Origin: a virus
Length of the DNA: 36,281 nucleotides
Strand: one strand, 5' to 3'
IMG/VR virus record: IMGVR_UViG_3300045611_000199
Span: 1 to 36,281 of that record
Made by a program: the position numbers and the translations under genes. Shown one piece after another: positions 13,493 to 22,667 of the stretch (position 1 is its first letter; every line of letters begins with the position of its first letter). The notes below the pieces were generated by a model, which was not told the DNA's origin, did no database searches, and saw only the letters and a program-made list of their open reading frames with translations.

Positions 13493-16400
13493 CACAACCC
13501 CCTTAACATCTGTGCAATCATCCTTTTCTTTTCCACTTCCTGCTCATTGTGGGTTTTAAACATCTTATAAATCTGTGCAGAACCCGGGACACCAACCATC
13601 TGACCGATAGTTTTTGCTGCAAGAGCATCACCTACCTTTCCTTGAATAACTCCCGCCAAGTTCTGAGCAACTTCTACCCCCGGACCACCCCATGTGGAAC
13701 CGTAGCGAATGGGTCCACCTACAATTGGCATATCCTCCGCAAATTCCAATCCCCCTCTTAAAAGAGCCTTCCCCACTCTTTTAACAGCCCCAGTATTAAG
13801 AGCTTCTTCCTCAGAAGCTGTAAGAGAACGCCCTTGAACAAGCTCAGCAATGGCAGCCCCTCTTTTCGCCTCCTGTTCTTCCAACGATTTCTTAAACTCC
13901 TTCACCGGCTGCGGGAATGGGGAGAACATAGGAAGAACATAATCCGTCACATCTCCTACCTCATCATTCATCGAGTGGATCGCTTTTGAAGTATTTTCAA
14001 AAACATCCTCGAAGAGATAAGAAAAAACTGCGGTGGCAACTGCCAGTCTTACAACCTTCTCCGCTCTTGCTTCTGTAAACTGCGGGTTCTTCCAACCAAG
14101 AACATCACTTGTTAGAAAACCCCAGTTATTAATTGTAAAAGTCTGGAGGAAGGTGAGAAACTTTCCACCTGGGGTTCTTTGAATATAAGAAATATGCTCC
14201 GCTCCTCCAACTCCCTGAGAAAGATTCACTATCTCGTCAGCATATGTCTTAATCTTCTCCCCCCGGATCCCAATTTCCTTCGCCCTCTTCTCTGCTGCCA
14301 ACCACGTTACTTCTGCAGTAATCCTGTCAAGGAAAGAAAGAGGCTTCAATCCTGCTCTTCCTAAAACATCCCGAATAAGAACTCCCTTATCCACTACATT
14401 CTGAACGGCTCGACCAACAACTGTTTTCTCTCCTGCCGTAAGTTCCCGGAAAGCAGCTCTTCTATCTGCTTGGCTCTTTGCAGTTTCAAGAATCGCCTCC
14501 GGAGAGCGTGTGATAATCGCGTTGCTTTCTTTAAAAACTCTCTCCCTCAATTCCTTTCTCGTCTCCGTTGCTGTACCAAGAGCCCAGTCTGCAAGAGCGC
14601 TCATTACATTATTACTCCCACAAGCAACCACGGTGTTACGAAGAGAGGAGACTTGAACAAGAGCACTCCGGATGTTATAAGAAAGAACCGCGAACATTAT
14701 GTTTTCGTTCAATCTCGCGGCAACCTTCTGGAAACCCTCATAGTTCTCATCCGTCCTCTGCTTCCCCGAGTAGAAATTAATTGTCTTATCAAGCCAATTA
14801 ACCATCCTCATGTTAACATTATCTCTCCGCATCTGCTCAACAATAGCTCTTTGCTTTGCAAGTGCGGGAGTTCTATGAATATACTTAGTCATCGTATCCA
14901 AGTAATCCAGATAAACCTTCTCCCCATCAAGGAGAAAAGGAAGCTCACTCTTCTTCTGCCTCTCTGTGTATTTATTCGTCGTATCTCCGAACCGCAAAAT
15001 CTTGGTAATATCCATCGTTTTCGCGGTCGAAATGTCCAAACCTAGTTTTTCTGCAAGAACAAGGTCCCTGATGAAAGGAAAGTATTGACCCTCTCCAACA
15101 CCCTCTGGTGCAGATACAGGCTCTTTTCCAGCTGCCGCTCTTGCGTCATTAAAACGATTAAGGAATGGCACGAGACTTTTGAGGATGTAGTTTTTAAACC
15201 CTTCCTCCTTTGCTGTAAGCGTGATCTCATTTGGATCTACCCCCTGATTTTTGAGAGCTGTCAAACTCTCAGGCTGATCGGCGAGGATTTTGACTTGAAT
15301 CCTATACCACTCGTTTCTTCCGATTCCAAAATCTTTCTTGTTCTTATAATACTCATCCTTCCTTTCCATGAGTTCTCTTTTATAATCCGCGGTTGCTTTT
15401 ACATTCGGGGTGTGGAAATAATCAATAAAAACTTGTCCGTATTCACGGAGGATACGATAAGGAACCTTGAAAATTCTAAGAGGCTCCTTTTGCATTTCCT
15501 TCGCGGAGTATATTTTCATGAGATCCTTCTCGCTCATTTTTGTAACGTACTTTCTTTTCTTATCCCCTACTTCAATCACATCGTCCTGTTCTGTGAAACG
15601 GAGATCACGAAGTTTTTCTCTCAAAAGAGAAGCCTCCGCGGGAGTTATCCGATCCACTTCACGTAGAGGCATACTCCTTCTTCCAAGAACCTTCCTCGCA
15701 AGATTAAGAAAATCCTGGTCTCGAGTGATGTTAGACTCTTTTGCAAGCTCCCTTAAAGCAGAATACTCCTCCGGGGAGATTCTTCTCTTCGCAAGGTTCT
15801 CCTTCTCAAGTGCTCTTATCCTTCCTTCGATCTCCTTCTGCTTCAACAACCTCCCGAAGATTCTTCCATTCTCCTCTCGGAGAATATCAAAAGGATGGTT
15901 TAATAACTGCGCGGGGTCTCCTGTGTAATCTATAAAAGTTGAAACCTCATCCCCGTAAGTTTTTCTTACTCTTAAAATAGCATTTTTAAGAGCTTGAGGA
16001 TTGTCAGCCCTTATAGTAATTCCATCATCTTTCTCCGCCTTAAAATCAAATACGTCTTTTTCCGCGGGAGTGGTTAAGTCAATAGAATGCATCGTTCCTT
16101 TAACTACCTTTGTCAAATCTCCTACATCACTGACTTCCCTCCCTAAAAACTCCTTCAACGACCCTACATCTTTCCTCGCCAGAGCAATTCCAAAATTCAA
16201 ATCCCCCTCCGAACGAGCTTCTATAATCCTCTCTGTAAGAGGATCCCTAAACATCAACCCAACAGTCTCCCCCTCCGTGCTTCTGATCGAACCAGCGTAC
16301 TCAACTCCAAACTTCTTCATTACTGATTCCCCGAAGCCTTTTACATTATTCCCTACATCAAAAAGCCACTGTTGATCCGGGAGCGGGTTCCCTTTCTCAT

Positions 16401-17256
16401 CAAGAGGAAAAACAAGTTCCTGCCACCTATCCCCGTAGAGTTCATAACCCTCCTTATTCAGCTGCTTCATCTCCCCTCGAGCCCGTGCGACATACTCTTC
16501 TCTTGTAACATGAGGGATGTGGTTTTTCAAGAAGTAGGAATTCAAACCATAGTCAAAGACTTTTTGAAGGATCGTTCTTTCATCAGAAAAACTTCTCCCC
16601 ATCAACGCATCCTGTGCCCAGTTTCCAATTCCTATTCTAGCAACAAGAGATAAAACAGGATGCCCGGGGACGTCAATTGCTCCGAGAACAGGAAAAGAAG
16701 CACCAAGGGCAAAAGACCCTCCGAGTCTTTCTACAAAACCCTCCGTGTCCGCGGAGAGCGCAGAAGCTAGTGAAAGTGTTGCTCCTTCCTCCATTGCCGC
16801 TTTAACGAATCCTCTTAAACCATAGTTATAAGCCTCCGGAAGCGCCCTCGTTATCGCAGCTTTCACGGGGGCAGAAACAGCCTTGGCGATTTTAAAAGGA
16901 GAAACAAGAAACCCTCCCAGTTCTCCAACTGCTGCACCTACTTGCCCCACCTGGCTCTGCTGGTTTTCTAGCAAATCTCTGAAGTCTTCCGAAAGAACTC
17001 TGGGAATATTCAGAAAGGCCGAGTCTGCAAAGTGCATCGCGAATTGGGAAGAGAAATCCTTGAAAGGAGTTTCTCCTACCATCGGAATATCCGCGGAGGA
17101 AGAAGTTAGTCTCCTCGGCCCTTCCATTCCAGAGTCTGTTACAAGAAAAGGATTCCTATAATCCCCTCCCGTAGCTTCTGTTATATAAGGATTCTTAAAA
17201 CCACTTCCTGGCGAAACAATAAGCGGGTTAGAAAATCCTTCTCTTAAATTAGCCAT
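13492..17256 (-). CDS. Very large probable virion/ejection protein with LPD38-like C-terminal region
   Basis: The 1254-residue protein follows GGAGGG at 6 bases. Its first 45 residues contain three short repeats of the NP-[LYF]-[IL]-[VT] type (NPLIV, NPYIT, NPFLV). Residues about 90-240 hold Gly/Ala-rich helices that could touch membrane. The middle (about 480-800) is long, charged and helical. The region near 1020-1090 (PGGKFLTFLQTFTINNWGFL) resembles the large polyvalent protein-associated domain LPD38 found in giant phage proteins. With the two upstream genes it makes a trio like the internal ejection proteins of podoviruses. I see no peptidase or lysozyme motif I trust. It is too irregular for a tape measure, and no sheath or tube genes are present. 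Confidence 0.75.
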   Translation of the reverse strand: MANLREGFSNPLIVSPGSGFKNPYITEATGGDYRNPFLVTDSGMEGPRRLTSSSADIPMVGETPFKDFSSQFAMHFADSAFLNIPRVLSEDFRDLLENQQSQVGQVGAAVGELGGFLVSPFKIAKAVSAPVKAAITRALPEAYNYGLRGFVKAAMEEGATLSLASALSADTEGFVERLGGSFALGASFPVLGAIDVPGHPVLSLVARIGIGNWAQDALMGRSFSDERTILQKVFDYGLNSYFLKNHIPHVTREEYVARARGEMKQLNKEGYELYGDRWQELVFPLDEKGNPLPDQQWLFDVGNNVKGFGESVMKKFGVEYAGSIRSTEGETVGLMFRDPLTERIIEARSEGDLNFGIALARKDVGSLKEFLGREVSDVGDLTKVVKGTMHSIDLTTPAEKDVFDFKAEKDDGITIRADNPQALKNAILRVRKTYGDEVSTFIDYTGDPAQLLNHPFDILREENGRIFGRLLKQKEIEGRIRALEKENLAKRRISPEEYSALRELAKESNITRDQDFLNLARKVLGRRSMPLREVDRITPAEASLLREKLRDLRFTEQDDVIEVGDKKRKYVTKMSEKDLMKIYSAKEMQKEPLRIFKVPYRILREYGQVFIDYFHTPNVKATADYKRELMERKDEYYKNKKDFGIGRNEWYRIQVKILADQPESLTALKNQGVDPNEITLTAKEEGFKNYILKSLVPFLNRFNDARAAAGKEPVSAPEGVGEGQYFPFIRDLVLAEKLGLDISTAKTMDITKILRFGDTTNKYTERQKKSELPFLLDGEKVYLDYLDTMTKYIHRTPALAKQRAIVEQMRRDNVNMRMVNWLDKTINFYSGKQRTDENYEGFQKVAARLNENIMFAVLSYNIRSALVQVSSLRNTVVACGSNNVMSALADWALGTATETRKELRERVFKESNAIITRSPEAILETAKSQADRRAAFRELTAGEKTVVGRAVQNVVDKGVLIRDVLGRAGLKPLSFLDRITAEVTWLAAEKRAKEIGIRGEKIKTYADEIVNLSQGVGGAEHISYIQRTPGGKFLTFLQTFTINNWGFLTSDVLGWKNPQFTEARAEKVVRLAVATAVFSYLFEDVFENTSKAIHSMNDEVGDVTDYVLPMFSPFPQPVKEFKKSLEEQEAKRGAAIAELVQGRSLTASEEEALNTGAVKRVGKALLRGGLEFAEDMPIVGGPIRYGSTWGGPGVEVAQNLAGVIQGKVGDALAAKTIGQMVGVPGSAQIYKMFKTHNEQEVEKKRMIAQMLRGL

Positions 17257-17307
17257 TTATCCCTCCATAACCAATCAGAAAGTTTTTTCGGCTCAGGATA
17301 CTTTTTG

Positions 17308-18564
17308 TCAACGTCTGCTCTTCTGCATTATCGCTTCGTCCTTTATCTGAACAAGAGCCTTCTCTCCATAGTTCTGTCTTATCATTGCCTCAAACGTTGC
17401 GAGGTTTTCCTGCGCGGTGTTCCTATACTGGGCACCGTAGTGGGAGATCGACATCTGAGAAAGCCCCTTCGGCACTTTGTACGCATCAGGAGGTGCAATA
17501 TCAGCAGGGTTGTTGCTAGTAGGGACAGCAACTCTCTTCGCCTCTACCCAGTCGATTGTAAACTGACCCTCTGGAAGAGGAATAATCCCAAGTCTTTTGG
17601 GACTATTAGAAAGCTCTGCTCCTTTGTTCGCCTCGTTTATGAGGAGATTGTACTTCCCAGCTGCAAGATCCGCGGAGAACTGTTCAGCAACCTTACCTCC
17701 CTGCATCAAAGATGTTGTTGCAAAACGAGAAAGATCTTCAAGCGCCTTGCTCGAAGTGTTCAAAGCTGCTTGAACAAAGGGTTGTTTCTTATACATCTCC
17801 ATCTGCTGTTTCTGGAGTTCCAGTGTTTCAAGAGTTCTGTATTTCTCAAGAGAAAGCTGCTGCCTTTCAAGCTCCGTCCTAGCTGCAGCTATCTTTTGAT
17901 CAATACTCCTAGCATACATATCATTTGCTTCTTTTCTCTGACTCTCACTTACGTTGTAAGCAAACTGAACTCTTTCAAAAGCATTGCGGGATTTCATCAA
18001 ATCCATCTGTTCGTCTGCTCTACCCTCTGCCTTATCTGCTCTATCTTCAGCTCTTTGCGCTCTCTCTTCCTCAGACAACTTCACCTGTTCTGCAAGAACC
18101 CGCGCTTCGGATGCTGCAATATCCTCACGAGACAGACCAATAGGAGCTTTTGCAGTTGCGGGGTTGTCTCTGAAAGCAGCCTCATATTTCTTCGCCGCCT
18201 CTGCTCTCCCCATTTCACTCCCAAGCGCCCCAAGCTTGTAACCAACTCCTTTCTCTCCCTGAGGATCAAACGCTTGAGCGAGCTTTCCAAGAATCATCGC
18301 AGTCGAAGCTCCCGGGGTTTCATTAAACCCGCGAATCATTCGAGCAACAAGACCCTCGTCTTTTGGAGGCTCTCCTGTTTGCTGAACATAAAGAGGATCA
18401 ACAGGCTCCTGAGCTTGCTTAGCAGCAAACTTTGTTAAAAAACTCGATTTCTGCTCAGGCTTTGTCGCAAGAGCTGTAGAAGCTGCAGGCGTTGTTGAGG
18501 ACAATAACTTATGTAACCGACCAAATATATCTTCCGGTGATTGATATGTAAAGTCAAAAGGCAT
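17308..18564 (-). CDS. Probable internal virion protein with long coiled coil
   Basis: The 418-residue protein starts after AAGGAGGAGAAAAA. Residues 1-90 are Ala/Thr/Pro-rich. A long coiled coil covers about residues 140-280 (LSEEERAQRAEDRADKAEGR and further heptads through LQKQQMEMYKK). The C-terminal part is mixed with a YGAQYRNTAQENL helix. This shape and its position between two other large proteins in the late block fit a podovirus ejection protein. Family assignment by motif is not possible. A run of Ala/Glu/Arg in the coil shows repeat-like composition (AEDRADKAEGRADEQ). Confidence 0.68.
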   Translation of the reverse strand: MPFDFTYQSPEDIFGRLHKLLSSTTPAASTALATKPEQKSSFLTKFAAKQAQEPVDPLYVQQTGEPPKDEGLVARMIRGFNETPGASTAMILGKLAQAFDPQGEKGVGYKLGALGSEMGRAEAAKKYEAAFRDNPATAKAPIGLSREDIAASEARVLAEQVKLSEEERAQRAEDRADKAEGRADEQMDLMKSRNAFERVQFAYNVSESQRKEANDMYARSIDQKIAAARTELERQQLSLEKYRTLETLELQKQQMEMYKKQPFVQAALNTSSKALEDLSRFATTSLMQGGKVAEQFSADLAAGKYNLLINEANKGAELSNSPKRLGIIPLPEGQFTIDWVEAKRVAVPTSNNPADIAPPDAYKVPKGLSQMSISHYGAQYRNTAQENLATFEAMIRQNYGEKALVQIKDEAIMQKSRR

Positions 18565-18576
18565 TTTTTCTCCTCC

Positions 18577-19602
18577 TTATTTTGAACCAAGATATCCGCT
18601 GAGGCCACCGAGTGCTGCTCCTACCGGAATGCTCCAACCTCCAGTAGCAGCTGCTATTCCTGGGTTTGCCCCTACTGCCGCTCCTCCTAAAGCTCCGGAA
18701 ATGGTAGCAGCCGCGGCATTTGTCTTTGTCTGTCCGCTTGCTCCAACTCCTCCGTGCATAGCACTATGAACTTGAGCAAGAGCTTGCAAAGGCTCAAACG
18801 GCCACAAAGCCCTATCGTGCATGATACTGGTATACATAGTATCATACTTCGCAAAAGCCATGTTCTCATCGTTCACAAGATTATGCCTCATGGAGGCAAC
18901 AACCTTCTTTTTTTCTAAGAAAGCTAGGCAAATTTGAAGAGCATTCTTGTTCTGCTCAATTTCAAAAGAGGCGTAAAGATTTCCAATAGAATTTGAAAGA
19001 ACCTTTGCCATGTCTTGTAATCTCGCCTTATGTTCTGAGTAAGCCTTTGCTCTTAACTCTGCGTCAAACTTGGCAACTTCATTATCGTAGTCTCTCCAGA
19101 TAAGAGCCCTTCCAATATGAAAGCCTACTGAAAGAACCGCTCCAACATCTCTCATCCCAGTTTCGAATTTAGGAATAACTCCTAGTTCGATATTCTCCCG
19201 AAGGGTTGTAGCGTGCTCATTAGTGGCAATAGCAATATAAGGATCGTCTGGGGACTCGCTCTCCCTCCATTCGTCATATAATTCTATAACTCTACTATAC
19301 AACGGATAAGAACGAAGTGCAGTTCCAAAAGTCTCTCTTGTCTGAGAAAAGATTGTCATAGGATCATAATTCTCAAATGTCGTAATCTTATCCTGAACCT
19401 CACTATACTTTGCTGGCTGGCGGAGAGAATAATCCGGAAGAGTTTGAGAAATCGTCTGTGTTCTGCTCAGGTTCGGTTTAACAATATTATCCCAGAACCA
19501 GGCATTCCTCTCATCCGTTGCGGCCATAGAGGTAGAACCTCCCCCTCCACCACCTTTAAAGAAAACAATCTCAGTCATCCCAAGCTCGTTTAGAATTTTC
19601 AT
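18577..19602 (-). CDS. Probable internal virion protein with glycine run and glycine-zipper tail
   Basis: The 341-residue protein carries FFKGGGGGGSTS at about residues 14-25 and ends in a Gly/Ala-rich tail (about 290-341: ISGALGGAAVGANPGIAAA, then PVGAALGGLSGYLG), a glycine-zipper pattern able to insert in membranes. The middle is helical (ALRSYPLYSRVIELYDEW; KAYSEHKARLQDMAKVLSNS). Glycine runs at the start and a membrane-active tail recur in podovirus ejection or core proteins, so it probably helps DNA cross the cell envelope. AAGGAGC precedes the ATG at 19602; a second Met at residue 9 could also start it. The next gene downstream begins 12 bases later. Confidence 0.7.
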   Translation of the reverse strand: MKILNELGMTEIVFFKGGGGGGSTSMAATDERNAWFWDNIVKPNLSRTQTISQTLPDYSLRQPAKYSEVQDKITTFENYDPMTIFSQTRETFGTALRSYPLYSRVIELYDEWRESESPDDPYIAIATNEHATTLRENIELGVIPKFETGMRDVGAVLSVGFHIGRALIWRDYDNEVAKFDAELRAKAYSEHKARLQDMAKVLSNSIGNLYASFEIEQNKNALQICLAFLEKKKVVASMRHNLVNDENMAFAKYDTMYTSIMHDRALWPFEPLQALAQVHSAMHGGVGASGQTKTNAAAATISGALGGAAVGANPGIAAATGGWSIPVGAALGGLSGYLGSK

Positions 19603-19603
19603 C

Positions 19604-20104
19604 TCACAGCTCCTTTTCTAAAGTAGTCCATGCCTTCTTATACCCCAAACCAAGAGCTTGAATCCACTCATCTGTTGTTCCAATATCCGCCTCAGCCCGG
19701 ATGCTTTTACAACCTGTGAGACGGGCATACCCCTCAAGAGCTTCTTGTCCTTTTCTTATATGTTCCATTGCAAGACCGTTGAACCCATAAAGAGCGTAGA
19801 TGTAAAGAAATCTTACCCCACTCCTACTCGGAGCTTGGTCGACATATGAGATAATAAACCCTACAAAGAGAGCATTTTCCTCCTCCATTGTATACCCAAC
19901 CCACAACTGCATCCTTCCTGAAATAATGCCAGCAAGGACTGAGTTTACATAATCCGGATCCGTGGATGCAAGAAGAGGTCTCATGTCAACAAGTCCATAC
20001 TTCACATAAGCCCACACCTTTTCAATATCCCTCGGATAGATTCTTAAAACAACAAACCTCTCCTGTTCAATTTTTGAACATGTTAGGTGCATAGGTGTTT
20101 CCAT
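19604..20104 (-). CDS. GNAT-like protein within the virion gene block
   Basis: I choose ATG 20104 (AAAGGGGAG five bases upstream) over an earlier in-frame start at 20173 that would overlap the previous gene by over 100 bases. The 166-residue product has a GNAT acyltransferase-like order: a strand-helix N part (CSKIEQERFVVLRIYPRDIEKVWAYVKYG), strands LWVGYTMEE and ALFVGFIISYVD, then RFLYIYALYGF and a helix (GLAMEHIRKGQEALEGYARLTG) followed by SIRAEADI. The acetyl-CoA pyrophosphate loop (R/QxxGxG/A) is not clear, so it may be a structural relative or modify a virion protein. The start overlaps the upstream gene's end by 38 bases, and dyad copy 3 lies inside this overlap. Confidence 0.68.
   Translation of the reverse strand: METPMHLTCSKIEQERFVVLRIYPRDIEKVWAYVKYGLVDMRPLLASTDPDYVNSVLAGIISGRMQLWVGYTMEEENALFVGFIISYVDQAPSRSGVRFLYIYALYGFNGLAMEHIRKGQEALEGYARLTGCKSIRAEADIGTTDEWIQALGLGYKKAWTTLEKEL
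20064..20080. promoter_or_regulatory. Dyad element copy 3 (TGTTCA-N5-TGAACA)
   Basis: TGTTCA-ATTTT-TGAACA on the plus strand, TGTTCA-AAAAT-TGAACA in the leftward sense. On the minus strand the TGA at 20069-20067 is the stop codon of the 20067 gene, and the element also lies 25-41 bases into the GNAT-like gene, so it is retained in spite of two overlapping frames. Confidence 0.78.
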
Positions 20105-20633
20105 ATACTCCCCTTTTATCACTATCTTTCCAGAGAACGCCATAAGATATGAAAATTGATTTATCTCTATCAATAGCCTTCCCAGAGAATTTAAGTTTGA
20201 ACGACTGGCCGGCGATATACAAACTACATGTTGGATTCATCCCTAGCGAAACTACTCCAATAAGATCAAACGACGTAAAACCACTGAACTTGCGATACAC
20301 CTCAATATCTAATCCTACCAGATTGTTGTGAGAAACAACGATTCCTGAGAGAATCTTGTTCTGAGCTATTCCAAAATCAAACGGAACAGTTGTTAGAGAG
20401 AACGATCCTTCTGCTGGGCCTGTAAGGTTTCCAAGAAATCCGGGCTGAATAATACACAAAGTTCCGTTGTTATTAACAACCGCGTTCACGTTCCTCGCCA
20501 GCATTCCTACTCCAAACGCACTTGTTACAAGTGTCTTCCCTCTTGGGGTTCCTACATTATAAGGAGCATTTACCGGCGTAGTTCTTATTGTTCCAACAGG
20601 AAGAATTCCAAGCTGGTCACTAGAACGAGACAT
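20067..20633 (-). CDS. Minor virion protein, unknown
   Basis: ATG 20633 is favoured because GGGAGGG stands upstream; a longer frame reaches 20705 but would overlap the previous gene more. The 188-residue product is beta-rich: repeated short strands such as GTLCIIQPGFLGNLTG, KILSGIVVSHNNLVGLDIEV, TSFDLIGVVSLGMN and CSLYIAGQSFKLKFSG, typical of a structural beta-sandwich. It overlaps the upstream gene by 14 bases. No family is recognised; a tail or head accessory protein is inferred from position. Its stop codon lies in dyad copy 3. Confidence 0.7.
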   Translation of the reverse strand: MSRSSDQLGILPVGTIRTTPVNAPYNVGTPRGKTLVTSAFGVGMLARNVNAVVNNNGTLCIIQPGFLGNLTGPAEGSFSLTTVPFDFGIAQNKILSGIVVSHNNLVGLDIEVYRKFSGFTSFDLIGVVSLGMNPTCSLYIAGQSFKLKFSGKAIDRDKSIFISYGVLWKDSDKRGVYGNTYAPNMFKN

Positions 20634-21516
20634 AAACCCTCCCTTCTGTTGAGTTATATGATAGAACAAACTCTGATCCAAGACAGAGGTAATCATTATA
20701 ATCAATACATTCGATTTTGTCTAATGAGACCATCCACAGTCTCCTATCCGACCCAACAAACACATGGAAAGTATCCGTGCCTGTTACAGCGAGAGAGTTC
20801 GCTATTCCAGGAATATCGTCAAATCTTTTAAACCCATAAGAAGCTGGATAATCACGTGGGGTAAGAAGGCCAACTCCCTCAGACCCATACACCATTACGT
20901 ACTGCATTCCTTCAGTTGTGTAGTTTGTTCTTCTGAGAAGTTTCAATGCCAGAACATCTCCAATCCCATCTGCAACAATCCCACCAGCAGAGCTAGAACT
21001 TGGCTCAAAGTTAACTGTCCCAGGCGCGGGCCATATGATCAGGTTACTTCTCAATTCTCCCCATGCCCATACGTTTCCGAGAAGAAACTGTCCTCCAAAC
21101 GCTGCGCAAGAACGGAAGACAGGGATCTCTTCATTGTACGTCAGTGCTCCTTTAAGAATCTGAAGAACAATTCTAAAATTCGACAGGATAGTAAAATCCC
21201 CAATCTCCGCAAAGCTCCAGGGATAACCATCGTTTGGGATGTCTTTCATTCTGATAGCAAGTCCTGTTAAGGAACGAAGTCTTGCAATAGAGTTTCTTAA
21301 AAGAACATGCTTCCCGTCATGACAGTCAATGTATTGTGGAAAAGGATGCGATGCTGTAAAAGTAAAACTACTTGTTGAGGATGGAGGTAAGAATACACTC
21401 ATCCCTTCTTTCACCGCAACCATCCCGGAGATGTCCTCACACAAGGGAACGTTTAGCATTCCTGGGCTTGCAGCGAGTCCTTTAATAGGACCGAAATCTA
21501 TTCTACTATCTCTCAT
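20620..21516 (-). CDS. Putative tail or neck protein, beta-rich
   Basis: The 298-residue protein overlaps the previous gene's stop (ATGA) with AAGGAGC upstream. It is beta-rich with several similar strand groups (FRSCAAFGGQFLLGNVW, MQYVMVYGSEGVGLL, FHVFVGSDRRLWMVSL), as in a propeller or layered tail-hub fold. No enzyme motif is visible. Following the adaptor and a repeat-bearing protein, it probably belongs to the tail tube or nozzle. Podovirus nozzle proteins with propeller folds exist, which is the closest analogy, but I cannot confirm it. Confidence 0.7.
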   Translation of the reverse strand: MRDSRIDFGPIKGLAASPGMLNVPLCEDISGMVAVKEGMSVFLPPSSTSSFTFTASHPFPQYIDCHDGKHVLLRNSIARLRSLTGLAIRMKDIPNDGYPWSFAEIGDFTILSNFRIVLQILKGALTYNEEIPVFRSCAAFGGQFLLGNVWAWGELRSNLIIWPAPGTVNFEPSSSSAGGIVADGIGDVLALKLLRRTNYTTEGMQYVMVYGSEGVGLLTPRDYPASYGFKRFDDIPGIANSLAVTGTDTFHVFVGSDRRLWMVSLDKIECIDYNDYLCLGSEFVLSYNSTEGRVYVSF

Positions 21517-22664
21517 TCGTAGCTCCTTGTCAGACGGAGGACAAAAGAAACAATAAGATCTGTTCCACTACTCCCTGTGACACTGACCCAAAAAGTATCG
21601 CCAACGTCAATATCATCGTATTCAGTAACCGCGTCTCTATCAGTTGTAGAATTCTGAGGAATGGTAAGCTCAGTGATGTTTGCACAACGAGTGTGGATGA
21701 ATTTTACCGACACAGTTGAACTCGGAGCACTTGCAAGAACTGCTGTAAAGTTGATTGCTTCCATATCGACGATATTCCCAACTCCAACCTGGAAAGGAAT
21801 AGTCCATGCGTAGGCCTTGGAATTCGTCGCTACAGTTCCTGGAATGTAGTGCTCGAAAATAACATAATCCTGCATAGTCCGCATCAGAGTTCCAAGTTTG
21901 TTCAACTCACTTTGAACATCATCCACGGCGCCGAAATAAGTATCCGGGCTGGTGTTAATAACTGAGCTTGCAGGAGGAGATGGAAGCTCACCCAATGCAG
22001 TCAACGCATCATCAATATCCTGTATCGCGGCTTGAACGTCAGCCGCGTCGATATTAGCAAGACCACTATCGTTGATTCCGACAGTAGACGCACCAGAAGT
22101 CTGACTCAAAGCTGTTACAAATCCTAGGAGGGTTGTAATTGCGGAGTTAACTGTCCCATCCCCGTGTGCAATGTTTGAACTACTCAAGTCAAACAACCAC
22201 TCACAAACTGCCTGAAGAGCTGTTTCGACATCACCATTCTGACCAATGATATAAACAGGCTCAGAATAGGTATACTCGATAGCATCCGCTCCAAGAGCCG
22301 CATCCACTCCAACCATCGCGAAGAGACGATCAAGAGCTTCTTTTACATTATCAACTGGAACTCCCTGAAGTGTGTAGTCAATGTCATCTGGATCAACGGC
22401 AAACCCTCTTCCCCAAGTAGTTCCAAGATCCACATACAACTTCTCGTTCGTCTCATCATAATACACTCTTCCAGCAACACCTGCTGAAGGACGTCCTCCA
22501 AGTCCATCTCCGGTAAGGATATTAATCGTCCCGTCATCCTCATGGCTTTCCTCTCCAAACGCGACGATATCTTCGCATAATGTAAGTAAGATGTTATAAA
22601 GAGTCGCGGGGACCTCAACATCGTCCTCAATAAAGCTTAGGTTCCTTATATTCTCAAGTCCCAT
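21513..22664 (-). CDS. Structural protein with five ALxxL helix repeats
   Basis: The 383-residue protein follows GGGAGG. After a beta-like N part, five similar short units occur near residues 104, 144, 171, 207 and 246: DNVKEALDRLFAMVG, DVETALQAVCEWLF, VNSAITTLLGFVTALS, DVQAAIQDIDDALTALG and DDVQSELNKLGTLM. Such 30-40-residue repeats of acidic-start ALxxL helices are common in phage fibre shafts. The C-terminal part (270-383) is a beta-sandwich (VSVKFIHTRCANITELTIP, TFWVSVTGSSGTDLIVSF), a probable decoration or tip domain. The gene sits between adaptor and tail genes, so it is likely a tail or neck fibre. Confidence 0.75.
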   Translation of the reverse strand: MGLENIRNLSFIEDDVEVPATLYNILLTLCEDIVAFGEESHEDDGTINILTGDGLGGRPSAGVAGRVYYDETNEKLYVDLGTTWGRGFAVDPDDIDYTLQGVPVDNVKEALDRLFAMVGVDAALGADAIEYTYSEPVYIIGQNGDVETALQAVCEWLFDLSSSNIAHGDGTVNSAITTLLGFVTALSQTSGASTVGINDSGLANIDAADVQAAIQDIDDALTALGELPSPPASSVINTSPDTYFGAVDDVQSELNKLGTLMRTMQDYVIFEHYIPGTVATNSKAYAWTIPFQVGVGNIVDMEAINFTAVLASAPSSTVSVKFIHTRCANITELTIPQNSTTDRDAVTEYDDIDVGDTFWVSVTGSSGTDLIVSFVLRLTRSYE

Positions 22665-22667
22665 TTT

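Noticed and set aside
17757-17778. TGTTCA-N8-TGAACA near 17758 (and a like one near 21899)
   Set aside because: Different spacing from the four dyads, inside coding sequence, and both encode a Val-Gln-x-x-Leu-Asn stretch, so codons explain them.
17305-18438. Long rightward frame (377 codons) antisense to the coiled-coil virion protein
   Set aside because: Rich in Arg, Cys, Ser and Leu as expected for the mirror of an Ala/Glu-rich coil; no ribosome site and against the operon direction.
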